DNA of 64,000 nucleotides from Planococcus citri. Lineage: Eukaryota > Arthropoda > Insecta > Hemiptera > Pseudococcidae. The notes beneath the pieces were generated by a model. That model searched no databases. It was not told where the DNA came from and saw only the letters and a list, made by a program, of their open reading frames with translations. Where the stretch lies: positions 34,906,001 through 34,970,000 of the forward strand of contig NC_088679.1 in assembly GCF_950023065.1 (NCBI RefSeq). Direction: 5' to 3'. This document shows, piece after piece, positions 27,101 to 38,575 of this stretch (position 1 is its first letter; every line of letters begins with the position of its first letter). The position numbers were made by a program, and so were the translations under genes.

Positions 27101-30100
27101 TTGTTTACAAAATGCATGGAAAATTTTCATTGCTTTGTGAGCAGTACGAATGATAACAAGTTTTGCGAGTTTTGAAGATGACTAATAAATTTGGAAATTG
27201 AAAAAATGCAAAAATAATAGCATTACATACCTTCAATCAGAATTGGCAAAACATTTACCTCGCAAATTCAGATTTGAGTCATTTATAACAGGAAAAAAAT
27301 CAAAATTTTTCACCTGAAATTCACTTTATTTCACTTTTTTCATACACCTACCAATTCGTAGATAGGTATTTTAGATCTCTCAAAACTATTGGTAGCAGTT
27401 TCAAAACATTTTGAAACATCCATTGGATTTTTAAATTTTCCCATTTTCAGATAATCTCATATTGAAAAGATCCAAAATAGAATTCATGACTGTTTTTGTG
27501 GAGCTTGAGATCAATCTTGGTCCACATTTTCAATATTTGTTTCCGTCAATTAAAAAAATTATTTTTCTGTTTTATTTTGATTTTTCAAAAATCCGCTACA
27601 GGGTCTATCTATATAGACTTGAAACCATCACCAATCGATTCAGTAGGTTAAAAAATACAGATTTTGGACCAACTTTTGATCAAAATTCTGGCGATCAAAA
27701 TTTCGAAATTTGTTTATGAAGGGACCTATTCAAGATCTTTTTCACAGTCTTATCCAAACAATTTTCTGCCAAGTGAAATATTTCTTTCTCAAGTTGTTTG
27801 TACTTGATCTACAGATCTTTTTAGACGAAGTTGTCGAGAGTCAAAATTTAAAATATCCCGGAGCAAGAAAAATTATTCAACAAAGAAGATAAAAACTTGA
27901 GAATTTCTGAACTGAAGTAGAAGCTCACAATTCTTAATTTGTGAATAATTTGAATCAATTCTTATAAAAAATCCATTTTTCTAGCACAGACCTTCCCAGA
28001 AATTTCAGCTCGGAGTGAACAACTTCTTTTGCTCTATTTCCTCAAGTCCTGCTTTAGGATCAGCCGAACATTTTTTGAGCCACTTTTTCTTATTTTGGAG
28101 ACCTTTAAGATGCGAAAACCTAATAATTTTTTCTATTTTTTACTATTTTTATTTTAAAAAATTTATTCACGCCATTTTGGGAACTACTGGCTGTTTTTTT
28201 TGAGTGGCCTTTAGAGCTAAAATTACTGTCAAGACTAGAATGGACTTGAAATAAATCATTCTAGGTATTGTAATTTTGGAGAAATTGAAAATTTTCTATT
28301 TTTTCAACCCATAATGAGTAGGTACCTATTTTTTTTTCAAATTAGCACAAACCATGCTTCGATAAAAATGAGCAACAAAAATAGGAAATTTTTATTTCCC
28401 TGAAATTGCAGCATATGATCATTTCGAGTTGTCACTATATTCAAAACATGAACGAGGTTAGTGATTCCCAAAATGGCGCGGTTCAAAAAAATAATTGTAA
28501 CATTGGAAAAATTGGCAAATTTGGTCTAAATTTGGGTTGATGGGGTAATTGGACTATTTTATTATATTACTGCAAGAAACAAATTTTCAACCAAAACTTG
28601 ACAATTTGAGCGGAAAAAATCATGAGAAAAATCCGTTTTTTATATAATTTTGAAGATGTTCTCCTAAAAATTGTACCTACTTTTGGAAGAACTTACCAAA
28701 AATATAATTGAAAAATTAAAACGTACGTTTTTTCAAGAAGATAGGTTCGAAAAAATTTCCATAAATAACCCTTCGCAATGTCTAATAAGTATACCTGCAA
28801 ATTGAAAAAAATCGGTTGGAAACTACCAAAGATAGAAATTTTCAACTGAATTTGAAATTTCACTCTTTCTGGAGGGGTAAAGGGTAAGATAGCGATCTAG
28901 AAAATGCATCATTGATAAAATTCCATCAGCTCCCAGTCTATGCTATAATTTGGTAAATTACATGTATAGTACAAAAAAATCCTCTGGCAATAGTATAGGC
29001 ATAAGTATGTTCAGAAGAACAACAGTTGTAAAACGTGCCATCAATGGTTATCGACACCGTCTCCTTATTTGTAAAAAATAAAAAACAAAAATATGTTTTT
29101 CAAAGTCTAACTAGGTAGGTATACTTATTTAAAATATTTTAATAATTTTGCAATCGACTCGATGCGATGTTTGCAAATAAGAGCCAAACTAGAGAAAACC
29201 TGCGAACGCATCAGTTCTTACGATGCTTTCAATTACACGTACAATGCAGTCATTCAATTTCAAATACGTACAAATAGGTACTTGTGTTAGTTGTACATAG
29301 ACATAACATCAATTTGAACGGCCATCCAGCTCATTGTTTCGCGAAATATATTCAGTGTTTCTCATATCTAATGCATAAGCCTACTACAATATATACGAGT
29401 ATACCTAGTAATGCTTCAATACTTCGTCATCGTGAACATACCTATAGGTAGGTACTATTCTAATTCTAAAAATGAAAACTTTTGATGAAATATGAGAAAT
29501 GAGTAGGTACGTTCGATAGCCAAAACTTATCAGCCACTAATCTAATCATCAGTGAATTTTTGCACATTACTCTCTGAAAAAAACTATACTAATAAAACGT
29601 AGATAGGAATTGGAAATTCCATTCGCTTTCATCCCCCTTCGACCTTCTCTTACGCTTTTAAAACAATAATACGAATAATTATGATAATAATACCATGTTA
29701 GGTGCGTCAATGTTTTCTTTTCCACCAACTGCATAAAATACTCGTACAAACATTACAGCATATTATGTACTTCCAATTCACGAGAATTCTCAATACAGAC
29801 CTTTCCATTATACTTATAGCTCATTACGTCACAAGTGCATTGAAAATTGAGTCACACATGAGATATTTTACCAAAAAAATCTTCACTGAAATAAGAAGAT
29901 TATAAATTTTCCCCAAAAATTCTGCCATATCAAAAAACGTCTATTTAAGTACCTAACAAACATGAGTCATTTAATCGGAATACGATAACAAATTACTCCT
30001 GAAAAATTATGCATTAAATGACCGAGGGAGAGGGTAGGATGAAGACCCCTCTCTCATCCACCAAGCTTAGTTTTTCATGTACTACTTAATCAAAAACACA

Positions 30101-33100
30101 TTCTCCTAAAGGAAGTATAGGTAAAAATTAGTATTTTCGAAATTTCATCTTATCTAACTATAAATGAAATTCAGGTTTATAAATCCCTCAAGATCATCCT
30201 AGATGAAGTCATTCCTGTCTGGATTTTATAAGTTTTGAAAATAAATATTCGGCGTTGAAATAATATAGGCACCTGACGAAGAAATGGAAATTATCGAAAT
30301 ACGTGCAGATGTGAGTGTATTCAATATCTCACGTTATAAGCTAGCTAGTGTTTTTTTCATCTTGAAAAAATTGAGCAAAAAATTAGAACCCATCCTATCA
30401 AGTTATCAGTACGATGAAACGCACAGTACGAAAAATCAACCTTCTCTATTAATTATAGATACCTACTCAATTGTTTACTCGTATTATAGAAATTGACCCG
30501 AATTCTCGATAATTCCATTACAAAAATTAACCTGGATTTACACGAATTTAATTTTCAATTTTCACTCATACATAATATAGAGTTCCACGACTTTACAGAG
30601 TGTATTACAGAAATTACGGAAATCGAAATCATCTCATTTTCAGCTCCGATAACAGCGCGCCTAGTGGGAACCTGACGATAACCATAAAGCATGTAGTTTT
30701 CATTTTCCACCGCAAAGCTTTACCACAATGTACTTATTTCAGCAAGGAGACCAAAATGAGTCTTTCCAGACGTAATAAAATAAATTTCGACATGGTTAAT
30801 ACGATTGGCTAAAAAAAATCTACTATCCCTGATGGGGGAAAAAACGTAGATTATTTTTTAATACTGGTATCGAACACTCATCGATGAAAGCAGCAAACAA
30901 ACATAATTTTTTTTAGCTCGTGAATCATAAGTAAAGTAGCAGACGAAAAACTCGTAAACTAGGTGAATTTTAACACGAAAAATTGATCAATATTTTTGAC
31001 CTATTTTTTGGAATTTTTGTACCCCTGTTTCGAGTACCTACCATTATCAAGTTCGCGGTGGCGTATACAAGAGCTCATTGTTTCATTATATTGAAAAATA
31101 AACCGTGTCAAAAGCATAGGATTACAATTTGATGTACACTGTATATCATTTGATGGCATTTTTCTGCTCTATGGTGGCGATATTTTGTAGAGCACTTTGT
31201 GTAATTTTGTTTCGAGCTGAAAATTTTCAGATCTGTGTTCTTTCGATGTACGATAATGTATATGTAGAAAAAAATTTATGGCAAGTTTCGGTTATCGTTC
31301 GATTTATAAATGTTTCTACTTTTCTTGCATTCTTTGGCTCAACTTGATACGATATAAGTATATTATATTTTTTTGATTACACGAAGGTTTAAGTTGATGA
31401 ATAATGTATTGGATCCTTTTACCAACTTTTCTTTCCTTATATTTTTATTTTTTTCCACTTTTTTTTCTGCTATACGAGTATATTATGTACAAGAGTAAGA
31501 TTTAGTGATTTTTTTTCTAAAGATAAAGGGTTTTAAGGAAAACATTATTTCGAATATCGTCATATCTTTTGGGTTAATAAATTATTTCACTTCATTACGT
31601 AAAATGAAAAAATACAACCCCCGCCCTTCACATCCCTGTACAAAAAGCTAAGGCCATGGCAGGCATTTGTATCGATTTTTTTCTCGTTTCCTGATTTTAT
31701 TTAAAATGAATAAACAAAAAAAATCAGAAATATTTACACAGAATATTGAACGACTACCCACCTAGTTGTATTATTAAAAATTCAACGTATAGTAAATACA
31801 TAATTCAAACTGAGATACCTTCTCATCTCGTTCGACTCGAACTCGCATCAAAAATTAAAATTAAAAAACCAACTAGAGAAATGATTTTTTAAAAATGCAT
31901 TTTAAAGTATTCGCGTAAGTAGATACCCAACTACATTGTTATGATGTATTAATTAAAAATAATTTTAATCTGCAAATATTTGGCCAATTTTTACGATATA
32001 AGAAAAATTCTCCCAAAATTGCACAAGGAAATTAGTACCCAATAATAAATCTACTCGTACTCGAGGTGAACGAAAAATATCCACTTTCCACCAAATAAAA
32101 ATTACCCATGTATGTAAAATGAATTCAGTTTATTGTCCTATATTTAGGTACACGTGTACATGTACAGAACCCTTAAAATGCTGAGAAAATATTTCCCTAG
32201 ACATTATTCGAAAGTAGAATAGAACAAAACAAAACAAAATTTTTGAGCTGCTTGTGTGTAAATCAAAGCTTCATTTTTTTGAAATTTTCTCGAATCTCAA
32301 AAATAAAGCCTTCGGAGAAAAAACTGAAACACTACATATATAAAGATGAAGAATTTACCATTTTTACTACCCAAATTTCTTCCACAAGACCATCAATTTT
32401 TCTCAAAATTAATTTTCGAGAAGATCAAATTTTTCACGAGTAACAAGTGAATTAATTTTGCTCTAAATATCTGAAAAGTAAAGCTTTCTAAAAAAAATTG
32501 TAAATTGTATGCTAGCTTAAGCATTTCGTTCCTTTTAACTTTTTTGCTGTTTCCTTATTTTTCTCAAAAACCAATCGATTCAAGTTGAACTTTCCAACTT
32601 TTGCTTAAAAATTAGTTTTCCAAAAAAAGTCACATCACTATTGATAGGAAAGTCTATGCTTCACTTTGCATTTTTTTGATTTGAAAAAAATTGATTTTTT
32701 TGAGATGATTTTTTTTTTAAAATCAATTTACTCATCACCAAAGAACTGATCTCAGAAAAAACCGAAGTTTTAAAGCCATCGGTTTTACTTTAGGAGATTT
32801 TTGTTCATAAGATATTTGGATCAAAAATTAAAAACCTCGACTTCATTACGAACAACTCCTTAAATTTTACTCATAAATTCTATACACATGGGCCACCTTG
32901 CGTTCGAATACCTAATTTTTGAAAATGAATAAACTGTCGAGAAAATGTTGTTTTAATCGTGGATATACAATAATTGCATCTCAAAGAACTTCCCACCATA
33001 AAAATTCATGTTTTGATTTTTTTTTCAAAAATGAATAGAAAAGTGAGAAAATTAATAAAACTACTCCCATATTTAGTCTGATGAGTGTGCTCGTAGTCGT

Positions 33101-35642
33101 CACAGTTTTATCACTTGATTACAGGACATCATTTTTTTTCCTGTTAAAAAACACTTCAATATCAACATCATGTACAATTTTTATCTTCAACAGACGTGTT
33201 TAATCGAAAAACCTCATAAAAATTCTAGGTAACAGGGACACACGAAAAAAAGTTTAAGCGTACCTAACATCACTATCACAACATGACCAGGATTCTTTTT
33301 ACATCGCACGTGACTTTATAGTTTCAATGCTTTACACCTTTGCAGATTTGTCAGAGTGAAATGCTTCCATTAATGCATAAACTTGGCAACATTCAAGCTC
33401 TTGAAAAGGGTAACAGGCATCATTTTCACTGCAGGGGAACAGCAATAAATCAATGGGTGAGGAAAAAAATCGTAATATCGTTGCTTCGAGTAGGTACTTC
33501 CAGCTGTCGTTAGCCTACTCGGTTTACTCTCTCGGTGACTCATTGTTCATTATCACTGTATGGGATCTAATTACCTACGAGAAGCTTTTGTTAATCCTTA
33601 TAGTAATTCATTTAAAATGCGGTATGTAAAGAAATTCCATTCGTCTAAGAAAAGTACCGAGAAATTACATCGAAAGTCGTAATAGCTGCGTAACTAATAA
33701 TAGTGTACCTTATACTGCGAATCTTGAAACGGATGGTGATAGGGGGGAGGGGGGAATCACATTTACGCGGCAAATTTTTTGATGAGCTCATCGAACATCG
33801 GTTCGTTCTATGTACTTATTTATCTTCACATCAACAACTGATAACCAAGATTTAAGTTACTCATTTAGACCGGGAAAATAAGTACTGAACGTCAAAAATG
33901 GGGGTATCAAAAAGAAAAAATTGGCATTACTCGAACAAGCACACAAAAGTTTAAACCCAACCTTATGCTACTCCTTCTGGGGGGGGGGGGGTCAAACATG
34001 TCCACAATAACTTCAGTTTTTCGTAAATTTCGTGACAATTTGTTGATATTTTGAGGGGAAAAAGTACTGAACTAAAAATTTTCTCCATCAAATTCCTTAC
34101 AATTTGATACCATATTTGAAACAAATCCAAAAACGGCAGCCCTCAAAAAAGGGCATATAAAGAGGAATTTTCGTCCACAATTTAGAAAAAAAAAACGCGT
34201 CAATGATGAAATTTATGATGAAAAACTACTGAGCCTAAATTATTCTCCATCAAATTTCCTACAATTTGATACTAGACTTCGAGGAAACCACAACGGTAGC
34301 CCTCACAAAAGGCCATGAAGAGGGGGGGGGGAGTGACACAGTGAAATGGAAACATGTAATATTGAAAAATTACTAGACATGAAGTGAGGTAGCAAAACTT
34401 AAGCAAAAGGTATTTTTGTGTGCTGGTTCGAGTGATCCTTCTGAACATATAACGAAGAAAAACTCTATGTACTAATTTTTTTCTTTTTTCAAACCATTAT
34501 TTTCCCAGCCTGATTTTGGTGAGTGCAAAAGTATGTTTCGAGTAACCTTTTTCAATCGACAAGAAATTAATTACAAAATGTTGCGTATGGGTTTTGATGG
34601 TGAAATACGCATCAATAATTATCAATTTTAATTCGATCACGTTTAAAAATAATCGCAGATTTGAGACGATAACGATATTGAACGGAAACACACTGTACCG
34701 AATGCAATCTTCCTCTATAAACTTATGTAATTCTTATCGAGCATCATTCTATATTAAAAACAGATAGGTAGGTAGTCGATTAATTCATTCTGATTCATGT
34801 TCCACACGAGTAAAAATGATTCGAAACATTTGCGAAAAGTTCGCGCCAATTACCTATTTGAGCCAGGAAACTGGAAAAGTGGCGGAAAAAAGAGAAATCA
34901 AACAGGAAAGTAGGTAGCTTAGCTATATCGATACCTACTACTGGTGTGAATTTCCCGAGTAGGTAAATTTGGAATTTATGACAATGGCGACTTTTCAACC
35001 TAATAATCGACGTCATGGTTGAAAACTAGGCCATGTGTTTTCCCATAGATGGGATATTATCGGGTCAACCGCCAGAAAAAGGGGATTAGGGTGTACAAAA
35101 AATCGACAACTAATTCCCTAATTGAAACATCGAATTGTTCCAAAAGCTATATTAACGCATGCGACTAGAAATTCACAACAGAACACGGTGCTTTTAACCT
35201 TTTCGCGTACCTGGATGTATATAAAACTTACACAAAGTTGTGACCTATAAAATATATTTTCGCTGTTTTTATATTTTTTTAACGTTCACGAACTTGGAAA
35301 ATTTCGCTCGACTCGAGCAACCAGAAAGTGGAAATTCAAAAGTCACATGGGCGCGAGCGTAAAGATGGGTATAAACAAGTAGAACGATGAACGAATTATC
35401 GAACACGAGGCTACAAGTAGTATACTCGTGTAATTAGGTAGGTACTTGAACGAGGAGGATAAAAAACGATGAATTTGAGTAGGATGAGAGAGAATTGAAA
35501 ATTGTTCAAGCTTACCCTTAGGCCGAACCAATTCAGCTTCTTCTTTTAACGCATCTTGATCCCAAACGAGCACATGATTACAATTGGAATTCCACTTCCT
35601 GGATGCATCTTTTTTAGACCGATCAGCACAGCAAAGTGCCAT
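5863..35642 (-). CDS. SLC17-type anion/phosphate transporter (MFS), nine exons, 547 aa
   Basis: Spliced gene encoding a twelve-helix major-facilitator membrane protein of the sialin / vesicular glutamate / inorganic phosphate cotransporter family, which moves organic anions or phosphate with H+ or Na+. Exons on the minus strand: 35642-35516, 12610-12426, 12335-12090, 11958-11871, 9644-9418, 8649-8500, 8124-7992, 6428-6187, 6108-5863. All junctions are GT-AG, all phases match, and the total is 1644 nt with stop. Family marks: MANAYIMRTNMSIAIVAMV in helix 1; WDSVDQSIILSAFFYGYVVTQIP; QGLGE/GPIVPCTHAILAKW; PPNERSRMGAFVYAG/AQFGT; GGWPSIFYVFG; and WRMVFFIAAGVYVIGA in helix 12. The length is usual for the family. 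Substrate and subfamily cannot be assigned by eye. Exon 1 is joined by inference across 23 kb. Confidence 0.9.
6187..6428 (-). CDS. transporter exon 8 (residues 386-466)
   Basis: Encodes helices 9-11, including VGLLTIGMGLNGAIYSGF, the HLDISPRFAGILM motif and NFSGLVAPPVAGFI. Confidence 0.92.
6429..7991 (-). other. intron between transporter exons 7 and 8
   Basis: 1563 bp of AT-rich sequence with poly-A/T runs. No coding exon or organised repeat seen. Confidence 0.75.
7992..8124 (-). CDS. transporter exon 7 (residues 342-385 plus one base)
   Basis: Encodes GINSSLPYLAMWLFSMVASF (helix 8) and LADSMITSKKFSITTTRKL. Phase 0 in, phase 1 out at GTCAGT. Confidence 0.9.
8500..8649 (-). CDS. transporter exon 6 (residues 292-341)
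   Basis: Encodes EQNIPWKKIVLSSAFWAILV and NYGYETLLTQLPTFMQQ, covering helix 7 and the following loop. The donor is GTAAAT. Phase 0 at both ends. Confidence 0.9.
8650..9417 (-). other. intron between transporter exons 5 and 6, with a small inverted repeat
   Basis: Within this intron, 9022-9056 and 9126-9160 are imperfect inverted copies sharing TTCGCGTGAG followed by a T-rich tract. This may be a small foldback element of about 140 bp; the support is weak. Confidence 0.5.
9418..9644 (-). CDS. transporter exon 5 (residues 216-291)
   Basis: Encodes helices 5-6 (FGTVLAMPISGFLSE and PSIFYVFGLAGTFWSLAFLF) and the central cytosolic loop DDPEYHPRIKEDEKKYI. The donor is GTACGT. Confidence 0.92.
9645..11870 (-). 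other. intron between transporter exons 4 and 5
   Basis: 2.2 kb. Holds a GC-richer patch around 10635-10690 (GGCCCC, GAGGCCACGTGG, GCCGCGGGGGGCT) and the inverted-repeat element at about 10855-11750. No coding exon seen. Confidence 0.7.
10855..11750. repeat. foldback element with degenerate long arms, dispersed family
   Basis: The left arm (about 10861-11190) and right arm (about 11490-11745) are inverted copies. The best core is 11132-11182 against 11504-11552, with one mismatch in about 49 bp around TTTTAGGGTTCTACTGAACG. The outer parts of the arms are diverged. A one-armed relative lies at 23390-23660, so this is a dispersed family. It has no coding capacity. Confidence 0.75.
11871..11958 (-). 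CDS. transporter exon 4 (residues 187-215 plus one base)
   Basis: Encodes GPIVPCTHAILAKWIPPNER and SRMGAFVYA, the most conserved stretch of the SLC17 family. The exon is short (88 bp), phase 0 in and phase 1 out. Confidence 0.92.
12090..12335 (-). CDS. transporter exon 3 (residues 105-186)
   Basis: Phase 0 at both ends. Encodes KWDSVDQSIILSAFFYGYVV, then helices 2-4 and the start of the conserved GLGEG motif (FIQGLGE ends the exon). Confidence 0.92.
12426..12610 (-). CDS. transporter exon 2 (residues 43-104)
   Basis: Acceptor CTTTCAG at 12611-12617, donor AAA/GTAAGT at 12425. Encodes helix 1 and the first extracellular/lumenal loop, which has the glycosylation sequons NHT and NTT and the Cys in FHECPGS. 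Confidence 0.9.
18403..19416. repeat. 1.0-kb foldback transposon, TA-flanked (MITE-like)
   Basis: Inverted ends CAGGATGCCCCATTAACTT (from 18405) and, on the opposite strand at 19414, CAGGATGTCCCAACTTCAAT are each flanked by TA. That fits a Tc1/mariner-type target duplication. Inside, long inverted arms (about 18590-18900 and 18955-19290) pair almost throughout; for example CCCATAGTACTCGAGTGGAC occurs in both. There is no transposase. Non-autonomous. Confidence 0.85.
23390..23660. repeat. one-armed copy of the 10855-11750 repeat family
   Basis: Shares CTTTTAGGGTT-CACTGAACG, GAAAATTTTCAAATCGCTT and the upstream GCTC...CTACCCAACC and GGCCC...AAGATAGTATTT blocks with the intron-4 element. No inverted partner is nearby. 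Confidence 0.6.
33890..34440. repeat. diverged direct repeat inside weak inverted ends
   Basis: Two direct copies (about 34070-34170 and 34220-34330) share TTCTCCATCAAATT, ACAATTTGATAC and GGTAGCCCTCA-AAAAGG. The outer parts at about 33930-33955 (ACTCGAACAAGCACACAAAAG) and 34415-34435 are inverted. Possibly a decayed MITE with internal duplication. Confidence 0.5.
35516..35642 (-). CDS. transporter exon 1 (residues 1-42 plus one base)
   Basis: Begins MALCCADRSKKDASRKW, the first in-frame ATG of an open stretch that runs back to 35774 without another Met. It ends CCTAAGG before GTAAGC (phase 1). Joined to exon 2 it reads VRPK-ACLGARHLVTF, the expected cytosolic N-terminus leading into helix 1. 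The alternative is that this exon belongs to another gene and the true first exon was missed. The exact phase match, same strand and lack of another candidate support the join. Confidence 0.75.
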
Positions 35643-36953
35643 AATATTTCGCGTTAAAGTGCCAAAACCGAAATGGATTTGAACCGAGAGAGAAATGAAA
35701 AGAGATAGAGAAAGCACCAAATCGATCACACCAACATCGCGATAAAATTTGTCAAAATTTTCACGTGCGTCCACGTTATTTTTTTATGTTATTCGCCGGC
35801 AGCTTATCAGCTCGCGAATAGCAAATGAAAGCGTTCGAGTCAAAGAATTCGGAAATGACTGAAAGTCAAACTCAAGAAACGGCTTGAAGAACAGGCGCGA
35901 ATATGCCGGTACAACTACAAGCGCATTCTGCCAGAACGCAGGCTGCACATGTGTATGTGTATGGGCTCGTAAAGCTATGTAGGTGTGAGCGATTTTTTTT
36001 TTAACCTATAAAGCACAAGCTCGCGCACTTTTAACTACACTGACGAGATGATAATGTTCGTATACAATGTTACCACTGTGACGAAATCAAAATCAATGTT
36101 TACTTTGCTGTATTCCTATCTCGTGCTGGAAAATGTAGTCGCGACTCGCGTGAGTCATTTAGATGAGGCCTAGAATAGGATTTTTTTCCCTAAAGGGATG
36201 CATTCGAGAGGCTCAATTTTTTTTTGAAGATGAGTACTATTTTAGCCCTGTATCATTTGAGATATTTATTTAACGTTTAAACGCATCAAAAAAACTTTCT
36301 ACTTTCATGAAAGCTCAATAAAGCCCTCTCAAGTGAACATGAATGACCTACTGGTGTTCGGTTTTACGCATATACCGGACGAACCGTGCGTCCGAGCGAA
36401 AGTCTGATGAAACTTTACCAATAGAAAATTGAATTATCTACACTTTTTGTTCGAAGTAATTTTGTTCTAAAATGCTTTGTTTTCGAGTTGTGCCGCTTTG
36501 AAATTAGAGTTGAGCATGGTTTCAAACGAGCAAAAAAATAAAAACATTTCATAGGCGAGTATTTGTACCTATACTTACATAATTAATTAGTACAATTTTT
36601 CAAAAATTAAATGATGCATTTCATTTTAAAATTATCTTGATTGTGAGCAACGTTTCATTGGGAAAAAAAACTCATCAAAAAAACCGAAATTCAATTAGAT
36701 ATGAACAAATGTCTCATTCACACTTTATATGTACTTACTTATTGAAACAAAAACGTAGGTCTAGGTATTCATTTTTCTGATTAAGCTTGAAAATGGGAAC
36801 TCATGGGGTAGCTCAGAAATAATTCAATGAAGTGTCAAAAATTGCAATTTAGGAATTTGAAACCCTGGAAATGTCATAATCTGAACATAACTACAAATAC
36901 CATCGTATATTGACTATTGAGGTCCTAGTTCATAATAAAATGGGTAATTGTCT
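35643..36953. other. 5' region of the transporter gene and intergenic DNA
   Basis: The open frame upstream of exon 1 to about 35774 is probably 5' UTR. No clear TATA box was found, and the promoter cannot be placed by eye. There is no further coding sequence. Confidence 0.4.
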
Positions 36954-37345
36954 AATTGAAGAGTGATATTCCAAAACTCGCTTTGTCCATTTTTATATCA
37001 AAGTGCGTTTTTCAGCGGTACCTGCTAGATGAAGTAGTAACTCACATTCCTACATCATCAACCTACCAAAATGAAGTGTTAAACTCACCTAAATAGCCAA
37101 TTCACTAAAAAATTTTAAAAAAATAATCTCCCAAAACGCGCTTTATCCATTTTTTTTGAAATTTTTTTCAGCAGTATTTAGTGGATGAAGTATATACCTA
37201 CGCTCCTACATCATAAATCCACCCAAATAAAGTGCTAAATTCGCCTAAAAAGCCAATTTACTTGTTTAAAGGGAAACTGTTTTTCCTCTTTCCTGAAAAG
37301 TTGTGAAAATGGACAAAGCGAGTTTTGGAATATCACTCTTCAATT
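36954..37345. repeat. 392-bp inverted-terminal-repeat element with internal tandem duplication
   Basis: The ends are 40-bp perfect inverted copies: 36954-36993 starts AATTGAAGAGTGATATTCC and 37306-37345 is its exact reverse complement. The interior holds two direct copies of roughly 150 bp, each starting CCAAAACNCGCTTTNTCCA and containing CTACATCATMAA. There is no ORF. It fits a MITE. Confidence 0.85.
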
Positions 37346-37906
37346 GTTTTCACCTACCTACGTCGGAAATTAGTCTAAAAATGCAACAATATTGAGTACC
37401 TACCTACCTACCTACCTACCTAGTTAACATTGGGACCAACCAAAATATGAGATTCTTAGAGTTTTGCAACAACCCAACAGATCTTTGTAATTTCATGTTT
37501 TTTTGTTTTTTTGAAACAGGTACCTACTTACTTTGGTCTTTTTACACCTTAAAAAACTTTTTTAGAAAAACATGCGTGAAAATTTTGTTGGATTAATTCA
37601 GTTTATTCGCGCATTTTTAGAACCAGTGAATGCATTTTTTGAAGTAGTGCAGCTCTTTTATGTGTACTCACACTTTGTTTTGGAAGTGTTCTAAATGTAC
37701 GCGACGTGCAATGAAATTGGTAAATATTTTTTTGAAAATTGGGTAAAAACGGTTCAAAAAAAAATTCAAAAAATCAAACTCCTTGAAAAGAATTATTGAT
37801 TTAGAGTTCGATTCTTTTTAAAAGAGTTCCTAAAACAGTTGCGTTGGTCTATCTTGACTATTCCTAAAGTGAATTAAATCGACTTAAGAGTTGGTCGTTC
37901 CCAAAA

Positions 37907-38000
37907 ATAGTTTGCCCAATATTAGATTCCCCCAAAATGTTGGTGTTATGTGGATAGTTTGCCCAATATTAGATTCCGCCAAAATGTTGGTGTTATGTGG
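37907..38000. repeat. two tandem copies of a 47-bp unit
   Basis: The unit starts ATAGTTTGCCCAATATTAG. The two copies differ at one base (CCCCC against CCGCC). A recent duplication. Confidence 0.9.
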
Positions 38001-38261
38001 GTCTAAAATTTTTGATACCTTCATAGGAGCTCATCTGACTGTCACTTAAGTAGGTTTCATTGCATATTTCAGAATTTAAAAATGAAAATCCAACAACGGT
38101 AGCCTGATGTACACGCTCCAAGCGAAAATCATCGCCACTGGCTCATGTATTCTTCATTTTTTTTTCAATATTTCTGATTTTTATGATTTTTTTTTTCCTT
38201 ATTTACCTAATTTGTAAGCATGAAAATATGTATAATGTTTCAATAGGCGGATATTAATCTA

Positions 38262-38575
38262 TTTGAATATTTTTTTAATGCACTTTAGATTTTTTAAAAA
38301 AATACATATGTTTAAGAAAAATATAAATAAAAATTGTAGGGATTCTGATACGATCTTACCCGTTTTTATATATTTTTAATGAAGACAAGAAAAATTATTC
38401 AGATCTATGAATTTGAGTACCTATTTTTTTTAATGCACATTATTAGATTTTTTTTTAAAAAATACGTTCAAGAAAAATATAAATAAAAATATGTAGTACG
38501 GATTCTGTTACGATTATACTCGTTTTTTTATTATATTTTTAAAAAAGACAAGAAAAATTATTCAGATATTCCATT
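38262..38575. repeat. two diverged tandem copies of a unit of about 155 bp
   Basis: Both copies share TTTTTTTAATGCAC, AAGAAAAATATAAATAAAAA, GGATTCTG-TACGAT and GACAAGAAAAATTATTCAGAT. They lie at about 38262-38410 and 38420-38575. Confidence 0.75.

Larger units (their letters stand above)
12611..35515 (-). other. intron 1 of the transporter gene (22.9 kb)
   Basis: No coding exon was recognised. Content: a large foldback element (18403-19416), a one-armed repeat (23390-23660), GTAGG/CCTAC microsatellites (for example 17475-17513), a C16 run (22617-22632), G-rich runs at 23003-23020, 33978-33991 and 34322-34333, and a repeated segment at 33890-34440. The short ORFs here are random in composition. 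Undetected exons, noncoding RNAs or nested genes cannot be excluded. Confidence 0.65.

Noticed and set aside
37398..37425. CCTAC/GTAGG repeats as a possible telomeric or CRISPR-like array
   Set aside because: They are short scattered microsatellites throughout the window, with no spacer structure; the common insect telomere repeat is TTAGG, not GTAGG.
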